A stretch of 64,000 nucleotides of DNA from Xiphias gladius. Its lineage: Eukaryota > Chordata > Actinopteri > Istiophoriformes > Xiphiidae. How positions within the stretch are numbered: position 1 is the first letter of the stretch; every line of letters begins with the position of its first letter. Below the pieces are notes generated by a model. The model did not search any database, was not told the DNA's origin, and saw nothing but the letters and a program-made list of their open reading frames with translations. A program made the translations under genes and the position numbers. The stretch spans positions 27,792,545-27,856,544 of the forward strand of contig NC_053420.1 of the NCBI RefSeq assembly GCF_016859285.1, given 5' to 3'. Of this stretch, positions 47,141 to 64,000 are shown piece after piece.

Positions 47141-49290
47141 ATGGAAAAAGCTGCACTGCTGCTGTTTTGCTGCCTTGTCATGTCTTTATCAGGCTCGCCG
47201 CTCTACCCATCCATTAGGTGAGCCCCCACAGAATTCCTGAAATTCTTCACGTCCTGTTCATTTCCACTATTAATGTTTTTCACGAGCTTTTTTTAAAAGT
47301 GATTCAAATTGTTTATGCCCCCGGCTCACCTTTCATATTTGTAGATGCCTATCGACGAGAACGAAGCAGTTAAAAGTGTGGAAGACTATTACTTGAACAA
47401 ATCACAGCACTACTCCGAAGACCCTCCGTAGATCCCCTGCATCGTTCAATGTTGCTAAGCTTTAGAGAACAGCTGGCAGCTTTACAACCCAGTGAAATGG
47501 AAAAAATAGAGTTACCTTAACATTTAGAACCGGAAGATGAACGTGTGTAACAAGACACACAAAATAAGACTGATGTGAGCTCAGGACTGGGAGACAATGA
47601 CTTGATCCCAGTGTCAGGGCTAAAAGAGCAGCCATACCCATGTACCTGTGGCGTATGGTGTTTTAAACCTTTCACTGGCTACTTTGCATCTCATAGCTGT
47701 GCCCTCCTGCACTTGTTATGCTAAGAGGGGTCAAGATGTGTGGATTAGCCCCATTAGTGTCACATTTAAGCGGAGCCTTAATCAGTGTCCCCTGTGTCAG
47801 AACAGCAGAACGTGTCATTTTGCTAGAGCCGGAGCATTTTCTGGTTAGATTTAAGGATATTTTTCTGAGTCTAAAATTCATCGTCATCATCCAAACTCAA
47901 AAAAATTGGAATACAATTTTACATATCACTACAGTGTAATGTGTGGGAAGATATTTAAATCCAGTGTTCCAAATTCGTTTAGTTAATGGGGATGTTTCTC
48001 AGGTTCGGCCAGAGGGACACATCCATCCTGATGACATCTTCTATAAATAATCCAGCAGAGAATCTGCGGGACGACACGAGTCCTCCCGGGGAGCGAGCAG
48101 AGTTTCGGTCAGTATGTTAATATGGACTGAGTGGCTGTCGATGGTTTAAAGATGGTTTAAAGGGTCCGTTTACCTGAATTACAAAAGAGACGCATTTTCT
48201 CATTCCCCTCCACTGGTATCTGCCCATGAAATGCAGCTAAATTTGTTTTTTTTCGGAGAACTGCCGCTGAGACTTCTGCCTCCGCCACCACAATACGATA
48301 CAGGTGAAGGAAAAATGTTTTTTTGTGGCGCACACAGCACTTACATTTAAAATTAAATTTAACTGAATTCGACAGCAGCATGTCCTTTCAGACAAAGTGT
48401 CTCGGATACTGAGGATAATTTACAGACCCCACCTCCAGTTTTCACAGGGATTAGTAGAAGTAGTAGTAGAAGTAGGAAAGTAGTTCCAAAGAAAAAACGT
48501 TAACAGCTCAGAAAAGGATGTCTCAAAATCCAAACACATAAAAGTAAACTATCTGGATTGCAAGACCCTTTTTTGTTAAGTGAAGAAATATTTTATTTTC
48601 CATTTGGGTGAACTGAACCTTTAAGATGGACAAATGTAAATTCACTGCAACAGTATTTCCAGATTAATCCCATACCTGTCCTTTTGTTGCTGCTTCACGC
48701 TGCAATTTACACTATTTTTTTTTTCTTTCTGAAAACTGTTCAAGAATGCTGTTGTGTGATAACTGAATTTATGTAAATTTTCCACTTTCCGATTTTAGCT
48801 CCGGACGTCACGCTGATGCCATCTTTACGAACAGCTACAGGAAAGTCCTGGGCCAAATCTCTGCCAGGAAGTTCCTTCAGACAATCATGGGCAAACGACT
48901 CAGGTAGGTGGTACAAAGGGAATGGCGTCACTCCAGTATATTCAGATCCACCGAGAACAGTGGCGAGCGTTTTCAGAATGCCGCCAGAAATACACCGTAA
49001 CAGGACTCGTTGGTGCTTTTCCCATAGTGACGAGAGTGGGAGCTACGTGAAGCGTCAGTCAGGAGTCTGCGAAGGGAGCCGCAAAGAAGATCTTACATCC
49101 ATCCAGAGCAAACAGAGATACAGGGGAGTGCATGGGAAAGGCATGGGGCCCAGGTAAGTCGATACCATCAAACCTAATGGAGCCAGGGAGGCTCAGACAT
49201 TCAGAAACGCAAACCTGACGTTTCAGCCACGATGACATGTCAAGTCTTTCACTAACCTGAGCTTTTCCTCTTTGCAGACTGCTGAGTTGA
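47141..49290 (+). CDS. ghrh: Growth hormone-releasing hormone precursor
   Basis: Hypothalamic neuropeptide of the secretin/PACAP/glucagon family that stimulates pituitary growth hormone release. Five coding exons: 47141-47217, 48003-48107, 48799-48903, 49028-49153, 49278-49290; 426 nt, 141 aa. The signal peptide is residues 1 to about 18 (LLLFCCLVMSLSG). A cryptic propeptide extends to R64. The hormone starts at H65 (HADAIFTNSYRK, then VLGQISARKF) after the RSGR cleavage site and runs to M91. G92-K93-R94 follows directly, an amidation plus dibasic cleavage signal. A C-terminal peptide of 47 residues follows, with another KR at 104-105 and the precursor's only cysteine in that region, C110. 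All four introns are phase 2. The last coding exon adds only the end of an Arg codon plus LLS. The gene lies head to head with cdk5rap1 and tail to tail with rpn2. The hormone sequence separates it from PACAP/PRP-type genes, which have a second hormone. Confidence 0.95.
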
Positions 49291-51439
49291 GGTTTGTGGA
49301 TCGGACAGACAGAGAGCTGACAGTGCTCACCGCCGCGGCACTTTTCATTACCATCACTTCTGGGTTGTTTTTTTTTTTTCTTTTTTTTTTTTCTTATACC
49401 TCCTCCGACCTGTTCGTTACAAATGAAAATGATATTGTCATTTTTATATTCCCATTAAAAGCTGTGAAGAAAAACTTCGGGTGGTGCGCTCTCGCTTTGG
49501 CAGACATATTAGGATGTAACTTTTGCTTAAGCGGCAATACTGAAGTGGCAGTAAGGAAGAATGAATGAAATCTGGATGTCAATTTTCAAGAGTCAGGACT
49601 CATCTCAGAACCAGTGTGGTCCTGCTGAACTAGGCGGTGGTAGAAAGGAGAGAAATTAAAGTGCGTAAGAAAGGTAAAATTTTGAGGTATTTGTGCTTTG
49701 AGTATTTCCATTTTGTGCTACTTAATGCTTCTGTTTCATCACATTTAAAGAGGAAATTCCTGCACTTTTTCATACCTCGCCATTTACTTGACAGCTACAG
49801 TTAACATGTTATATAGAAAACATCAGATTAACTAAATGAGCTGTGGGCCGTCTATTCAGTCGCCTCATAAATCTTCCAGGTTTAAAAACATATCATCAGT
49901 TCATTAAACATGATGTACTGAATGAGATTAAACTACCCAATAATGAGAATTTAAAATTAGCTCCGCCTTAACCAGCTACAATAAATGCTGTGAAGTTGAT
50001 TGCATCAGTAATAATTATATAATAATATATGTGATGTAACAATGAAAGGAGCCGATCTGCATTTTGATTGGTTTCTGTTTTTATGGCTTATACACACGGA
50101 CGGTCACACCTGTGTTGCCTGATTAGACGTCTTCTCAGACTGTGTCTCACTCTGCTGTGGGCGTTGAGGCCCCTGTTGTCAGGGGCCCCCGGGAGAACTC
50201 CTCCAACAGCCGGTGAAATGAGCATCAGCAGCGACTGCGTTCCTTCCAGGCCGTACGCAGGCTCGCTGGTCTGGTATAATGGGATGTTTTAAATGGAACG
50301 AGACCATCGTTGTGTCTCATTTACACCTGACCTGTGCCTTTCCTGCCACGGTGATTCAGAATGGCGGGACTATGTTCAGTTACGCTGACACTGTGTAAAC
50401 TTGAGAAATAACACGTTTTTGCTCTTGGAAATGAAAACTTAGCCACTTTGAAACATAGATTCGTTAATAATCAAACCTAGTTTTCTTGTTACTGTCTAAA
50501 GCCACAGCTCAGCAAAACTTTACGGAAAACACAAAGAGGGAATTGTGTAGTAAATAGACTAAAAATGCAGTATTTTATGGTGTTACTGATATTTTTACCT
50601 GAGGATGTGAAAACTTCTTTCTCCACCGAGTCTATGCTTAGACTGCAAGATGCTCCTCCGACATCTGTTTTCCACCCAACCTTCATGGTTTCAATCCATT
50701 CAGGAGAATACTTCAAATGTAAATCAATCATAATCAGAATACGCTCTGGGTTCCTGTTTTTCTCCACTAAACAAAGACAGAGAAACTTAGATTCACCTAA
50801 ATTTCTTTATTTCCTCCTCTTCATTACAAAAACATCACATCCTCAAACTGCCCATATTTTATTATTAACAATTTTTCTGGGGGGGGGGCTGTAATCTCTG
50901 TATCAAATGCGAGACTCCCGCTCCTCCTACACATCTGAAACACCAAACGCACAGGTGTAGTGCTACTGCCGGTGGCGTTTTTAATCAGCTGAAATATGTT
51001 GACTCACAACTTCTGTTAGGAGGTGAAATGGGCGCTGAGGGACAACCAAGAGGAATGTACAAACAAAACAAAAAAAACAAAAAAAGAAAAACACAAATGA
51101 ACCCAAATTCCATCGAGAAACCACAAATAAAAACCCCAGCTCACTTAGAAAACACTGGCATGTTGGACAGTAAGAAAACAAATCTCACAGGAAGATGAAG
51201 TGCAATGATCAGAAGCTTTACAGCCTTCAGTAGGAGAATCAGTCACTGAGCGTTTGTCCTCAGTGACGCCGCGATGTCTCGGTTTCTTCAATCTGGCAGC
51301 GCAGACAGACTGCATCTTTAAACCGCTGATTGGATCTCTTGGGCTGCCATGCCATGTTAAAAGTCTGATTTTGTTGAATGACTCCTTGGACACAAAAAAA
51401 TGAGCTTCGTCAGTGTCTTCTTTTAGTTTTTTCTTGCCC
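49291..51439. other. 3' intergenic region between ghrh and rpn2
   Basis: Convergent 3' ends. ghrh side: no canonical AATAAA close to the stop; ATTAAA occurs at about 49,453 and AATAAA at about 49,980. rpn2 side (minus strand): AATAAA at 50,811-50,806, about 630 bases past the stop, with another at about 50,858. Open frames at 49,272-49,568 and 50,565-50,894 are chance. Confidence 0.5.
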
Positions 51440-58743
<7,304 letters not shown>

Positions 58744-60507
58744 TTTTTCCCACCGCTCTCACATCGGCGGCTCAACAACTGCACACACAACACATCTGAA
58801 AGCTAAAACGCACATATCGAACATTATACCCCAAATGTATGAATCGATCCACTTACTATTCCGGGACATGTCTTGCAGTCTAATGCAGCGTCACCAAAAC
58901 CGACGATTGCTTCCGGTGTCTGGGAGGAGCGAGATCTGTTACCGGAGGTAAAATATCCGGTCGTCACATTTTACATTTCAAAAGAAAAGCACAAGGCGGT
59001 TTTGATTTTCCTTAGCACGCGTCGAGAACATTCAGGCTATGACATTTAACATCATAATTAATAATAGTCTTTTTAATGCTCACTAGCAGGCAATGATGTT
59101 TATGGGAGAAACTGGTAACTATAATGGAAAACCTGTATGATGTTTTTTAACACTTCAGGCCCACATTTGTGATATCTTTTGAATAAGTATAAAAAAATGC
59201 TCTCAATATAAGGTTCTGAACTTTGTAGTGCTTTGAATCCTAGCAGGTAAAATTGAGTCTGATATTTATAAGCAGGCTACACATGGCCAAAAAATATTAA
59301 GATAATCTTCCATATAAAGGTATTTTCTTATTTAATCTTTCTTTTGTCTTGTTTCCAGATACTAAAACAGCAGATGAATGGAAAAAGAAAACCCGAAATC
59401 AGCTTTTACCGTTTGAGAACCTGTACAAAGTTCCACAACACAATCCTGTTAGTTCTCAATCACCTGTGTTGAGCACATCAGTCCATTCAGCTGAATTGTT
59501 TCAAACACGAACCTGCTTTATTAGAGACTATCGTTCTACTGTTCAGACATGAAATGACAGGTTTGCATTACATATCAGGAAGTGGCAGCATAACCATCAG
59601 AAAACTGTGTACTGGAAATAGTATGTTTTATTAAATTTCTTAACAAACTGTTGTATGATGAATTAAAAACATACAACACTAAATATTTACAGACAGTGCC
59701 AAATAACATAATACTATTGCAATCAATGGTCGGAATAGCTTCCATACCCCCATTACATCTCAACTAATTGAATATTGCATAAAAACCAACTTTCCTTGTT
59801 GTATTCATCACTTGGTTGGATCTTAATAAGTCGTAAGTCACCTTGATGTGTTACTGATGTGTGCTGCAGTCACTATTAAATTTTCAGCAGATGTCAATTT
59901 TGTATGAGGTCCTAACTTTTCATTCATATTGAGATGTATATCATAAATCTATACATATGCTATACAGATCTTACAAAAAGACAATGTTCACTTAACACTT
60001 TCAACATAGATCACGCATCCCTTAATGTATTACTGATCAACCTGTCTGAATTTACTCCACAATCAAAACTACAGTATGTTATATAACAAATATAGATATT
60101 GAGGTTCAACCTGAGTCTGTGTACTCTTCACAATTTTAAAACACTGTTAAATTACAGACACATTATGCAATGTAAAACCATGTCTTTTCAGAGAGCAAAA
60201 GTACATAGCCGTGATTTTTCAATTTTACATTCATTGTTCTTCTCAAACACGTGTAAGTGACAACAACACAATGAAATAACTTCAAGCCATTGGAGTGAGA
60301 CTACATCTAAAAGCATCATTATCTCTCAAATTATTGACAGAGCTACATACTGTAAAGGTTTTGACTGCTAATGACTTGTTCAAAAACTGCACTAAACCTA
60401 CACAGGACACGCTCTTTTCTCCAACATTACAACAGCAAAAAGGCAGGGACAAACAGCAACATTGCGCTCTGTACGTGTAACAGGTTAGTGAAAAGATGAG
60501 AGATTGC
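58744..60507. promoter_or_regulatory. rpn2 upstream region and mybl2 3' region
   Basis: The first few hundred bases upstream of the rpn2 start (58,744-58,980) have scattered CpG and fit a TATA-less housekeeping promoter. The rest (about 59,000-60,507) is AT-rich and should include the mybl2 3' UTR on the minus strand, with candidate AATAAA sites near 59,625 and 59,518. The plus-strand open frame at 59,349-59,552 has no recognised family. Confidence 0.4.
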
Positions 60508-63500
60508 TCAGGACAGAATCAGAGCCCGGTTGGGTGCGTTGGATTTTAGTGAGCGAAGGTAGCGTCTGGCTTTCTCCGTCATTATGAGCTGGTCTTTAGT
60601 TTTTCCACAAACAACCGTCTCCCATTCTTTTGACATCTGAAGAGAGAAAACACATTGCGGTAGAACTGGGTTAAAGTAGAAAAGCTATGTAAAATACTTT
60701 TCCATTAATGGGGATATTCATTCCTTTTAGGGTTAAGGATGGAACTTACAGGAACTGGGGGCACTGTGTTGGGAAATATGGCACTGTCACTTGGTCCCAA
60801 AAGGAAGCCCTGATCCAAAATATTTTCATGCTGCTTACTGGAAAATGATGAGGAGTTCAGAGAAACTATCACAGGTTCTTCCTGTGGCCAAAAAAGGAGG
60901 ACAAAAAGCCAAGAATTAGAATGCATCAAATCTACACACATGCTAACAACACATTTGTACACTTTTTACCTTGATGCCGTGTTTGGCTTCGGCCTTGATG
61001 GATTTGCGTTTGGATGTAGGCATCACCTGGCAGTCCATGACATCTAGGGCCAATGATTTCCGCACTTTCTTCATAGGAGGGCGATGCTGGGAATAAAAAA
61101 AAGAACAAAAAGCACCAAGATTTGAGCAAATAGCAATTTCTGTCTAAAATAAAAGCAATAACAATATGTCCAGACAAAAACGGCAGCAGGTCAGCGCTGA
61201 GATGTTAATGTACTGGTTCATCATTAGGGTTTTATTTTGGAAACTAAAACATACATTCACCAAACACTTTATCAGGAACACCTGCACAGCTGCTTATTCG
61301 TGCAATGCCAAAATAGCTGAATAGGGAGAGCGTGGGACTGAAGAACGACAAGTAAATAGTTCAGTCCCAGGTTTCGGCAGCCGGTGGGCTGGCTTTTCAG
61401 ATCATGTTACCTTGATGGTTTGAGCTGTTGACTCATATCGGTCTGGGGCCGTTCTTTGTTGAGTTTCCGACCTGTATTTGCATAGGCTTCCTGCAACATA
61501 TCCATGTTCCCTTGTACTCCTCTGTGATGAAATAAACACGGCAGGGTTTCTGTGGCTCAGGTGGTAGAGCAGGTTGTCCATTGATTGGCAGTTGTTTCAA
61601 CCTATGTAAGATTTAGGGTTGAACCCTAAGTTGCTTCACTTGTGAGTCGCTTTGGATAAAAGCGTCTGCCAAATGTAAATGTAATGTAATCCAATTATCC
61701 AATCAGCCAATCCTGTGGCAGTAGTGCAACGCATAAGATCGGGCCGATACAGGTCAGGAGCCTCAGTTAACGTTCAAATTAACTGATCTCAGTGACTTTG
61801 ACCTTGGCATGGTTTTGGTGCCAGATGGGCCGGTTTGAGTATTTCTGAAACTGATGGTCTCCTGGGATTTTCACAAACATGAGCCTCTAAGGTTTACTGA
61901 GAATGGTGAGAATGAGCAGCACTTCTAGAGACGGAAACACTTTGTTGATGAGAGAGGTCAGAAAAGAATGGCTAGACTAGTTGAAGAAAAGCATCTCAGA
62001 ATTCACAGCACATCAAACCCTGAGGAAGATGGGCTACAACAGCAGAAGACCACGTCTGGTTCCACTCCTGTCAGCCAAGAACAGAAATCTGAGGCTGCAG
62101 TGGGCACAGGCTCACCAAAACTGGACAGTTGAAAACTGGAAAAAAGTAGCCTGGTCTGGTGAATCTTGATTTCTGCTGAGGCAGCAGATGGTAGGGTCAG
62201 AATTTTGGCGTCAGCAGCACGAATCCAGGACCCAACCTGCCTTGTGTCAACAGTCCAGACTGGTGGTGGTGGTGGTGTAATGGTTCGGGGAATGTTTTTC
62301 TTGGCACACTTTGGGTCCCTTAATACCAATCATCAATCATGGTTTGAAAGCCATAGCCTATCAGAGTACTGTTGCTGACCATGTGCATCCCTTTATGACC
62401 ACATTTGAATCCAACAGAACACCTTTTGGATGTGTTAGAACAGGAGACAAGCAGCATGAATGTGCAGTTTACAAATCTGCAGAAACGATCTTACACAAAA
62501 TGTCAACATGAACCAGAATCTGAAAGGGATGTTTCCATCATCTTGACATCTTGTGGAGTCCAAGCCATGAAGAACTGAGGCTGTTTTGAGAGCAAAGGAA
62601 GGCGCTGCCCAGTAGTATTTTGGATTTCCTAATAAAGTGTTCAGTGAGTATTTTAGTTTAACACACTCTTGAATGGCCGTGGCATTAGCAGCCTAGAAAT
62701 ATCTGGTAGGGTGAAGTGAATAAACAAGAGTTTTCACACTTAGTTGCTCCTGTGCAGCTGCTTGCTAAACCAACAATGGAAGACTGTCACTGTAATGTAT
62801 CTCTCCAAGGTGTGAATTTGTAAACGTGAAGCAGCGTGGAACTAAAAAAAACAAAAACAAAAAAAAACAGCAAGTACTCAATTTTCCCATACAGTCAAAG
62901 GCATACACTCGAGCTGCAACAGGTATGTGATCATAGGTGACACTTTGCTTGCTCTGTATTTTTTTCCTATTTGAACTTTTAAAAAGCCTCCTGTGCACAG
63001 GTGGTGTAAATTAGCATTTCGCTGCAAACAGAACATACAGTGCATCTGGTGCTTGTGCATACTTGTATGTTGCAGTTCCAATGCTATTATGTCAAATAAA
63101 ATAATCTATTATTTTTATTCCAATGTTAGCTTGTATTTTACCCTAAATAGACATCTGTGCTAGCTGCTGTTCCACTAGCTTCTGTAATCCAATACAATGT
63201 CTCGGTCAAGGTTTTTTTCAGTGGTCTTTCTGCAGAAAAACAAAAAACCTGACTAAGACATTGTTGTTGATATCCATCCAACCATCCGTAAGAGAAATTA
63301 GTATGTACTACAATACTTGTGATTAGTATAAAATCCTCAATGATTTTGACAGTTAAACTGAGATTAATTTGTTAGCATTCCTCCCTCCCTTATTGATGAT
63401 ATCCACCAATGGTCTATTCCAAAGTCATCCTTCCAACTTTTCCCTATTATCTCTGCCATCTAAGCAACACCTTTTGCACTAAGCCATCTTTGTCCGTTCT

Positions 63501-64000
63501 AATGAATCACCACTCAGCTTGCCTCAAGTCTGGTGAGCAAGGTTACATTGCCCTTTGGTAGCTTGAATTATTACAAATGTCAGCGTAATTTTGAGCAAGG
63601 TTTTCTTACTTCCAATTTGTCTTTGGCTCTCTATGATCAAACCCGTAATATGTATAAATGTTATTGTATACCTTGACCAGGGGTTAAAGGGTTAAAATAG
63701 TTGTAAAGTATTGGAGTTGAATCATAGTTACCATAGTTTTGCGTCTTTGCTCAGGCGGAGTCGAACGTACAACAACCAAGTCTCTTAGGATGACCTCGTT
63801 TATGTCGTCTTCAAGGTTTGGTGTCTGAGGCTAAGATAACGCAGCAGAAGATAGTGTTAATGCGGTGTTGATAAAACTGAACTCACTCAAAACCACATAC
63901 AGATACTCACCAGAGGCTGTAGAGGGCCATACTTCTCCATGGCATTTTTGAACGGCGTTGGAGTTCGTGGGGTCGTACAGAGCTCGGACTTGTGGTTGGG
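60508..64000 (-). CDS. mybl2: B-Myb transcription factor, C-terminal part
   Basis: Cell-cycle transcription factor that acts with the MuvB core to activate G2/M genes in the nucleus. Only the last five coding exons are in the window: beyond 64000-63911, 63824-63732, 61086-60970, 60881-60750, 60636-60508; 186 codons. Diagnostic blocks in order: TPTPFKNAMEKYGPLQPL, then TPNLEDDINEVILRDLVV; PPMKKVRKSLALDVMD; LDQGFLLGP; and the C-terminal WETVVCGKTKDQLIMTEKAR followed by a short tail ending ALILS. These match the C-terminal (Cmyb_C / negative-regulatory) region of B-Myb rather than A-Myb or c-Myb, as I recall them. The SRKSLALD-like basic patch RKSLALD and SP/TP sites are candidate CDK2-cyclin A targets. 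The N-terminal Myb DNA-binding repeats lie beyond the right edge. The 2.6 kb intron between 63,732 and 61,086 carries a nested transposon. Confidence 0.93.
61254..62648 (+). mobile_element. Tc1-like transposon, decayed, in mybl2 intron
   Basis: The left end 'cattcaccaaacactttatc' and reverse-complemented right end 'cactcactgaacactttatt' are terminal inverted repeats flanked by TA on both sides (61,252-61,253; 62,649-62,650). Transposase remnants read on the plus strand: an HQTLRKMGYNSRRPR block, LLSAKNRNLRLQWAQAHQNW then TVENWKKVAWSGES (where the first catalytic Asp is expected in the 'WSDES' motif it is Gly), LVSTVQTGGGGGVMVRGMFF, and a HPFM region in another frame. The third catalytic region is largely deleted. 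Multiple frameshifts and the Asp-to-Gly change make it inactive. SINE-like material interrupts it at about 61,307-61,688. Confidence 0.88.
61307..61688 (+). mobile_element. SINE-like insertion(s) inside the Tc1-like element
   Basis: This block splits the Tc1 left arm. Two parts can be seen. The first (about 61,316-61,530) contains 'tcggcagccggtgggctgg' and a body resembling a fish tRNA-SINE. The second (about 61,549-61,688) has a tRNA-like head 'tggctcaggtggtagagcag' and ends 'gagtcgctttggataaaagc' then GTCTGCCAAATG, the 3' tail shared by many fish SINEs with L2-type LINEs. Whether this is one composite element or two insertions cannot be settled by eye. Confidence 0.7.

Overview
The window is nuclear DNA of a ray-finned (teleost) fish. 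It has multi-exon genes with GT-AG introns, a low-GC, gene-poor left half full of fish-type transposon debris, long (TG)n microsatellites, and five genes that read through as clean fish orthologues. The human counterparts of all five (BPI/LBP, CDK5RAP1, GHRH, RPN2, MYBL2) lie on chromosome 20q, so the block looks like conserved vertebrate synteny rearranged within one segment.

Layout. Positions 1-34,000 hold no gene I can support. They hold repeats: tRNA-derived SINE pieces, Tc1-like and other TIR elements, a Penelope-like element fragment (18.1-18.5 kb, +), two LINE reverse-transcriptase fragments (18.9-19.2 and 27.6-28.3 kb, both -), two inverted copies of a dispersed repeat (20.0 and 21.8 kb) and a CpG-richer block near 8.0-8.9 kb that may be a promoter. 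Then follow: bpi/lbp (34,261-38,868, +, 15 coding exons, 473 aa); cdk5rap1 (45,129-39,703, -, 13 coding exons, 591 aa), tail to tail with bpi; ghrh (47,141-49,290, +, 5 coding exons, 141 aa), head to head with cdk5rap1; rpn2 (58,743-51,440, -, 17 coding exons, 630 aa), tail to tail with ghrh; and the last five coding exons of mybl2 (64,000-60,508, -), whose 5' part lies beyond the right edge.

I derived exon boundaries by hand from splice signals, reading-frame phase and recalled family sequences. Every internal junction given keeps frame, and the total lengths match family expectations.

The genes do unrelated jobs: lipopolysaccharide binding in innate immunity, mitochondrial tRNA methylthiolation, a hypothalamic neuropeptide, N-glycosylation in the ER, and cell-cycle transcription. 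There is no operon-like logic. I looked for an undescribed system and did not find one. The more interesting points are splicing details (a GC-AG intron and competing donors in cdk5rap1; symmetrical phase-2 exons in ghrh), an amidation signal in GHRH, and paired or nested transposon copies.
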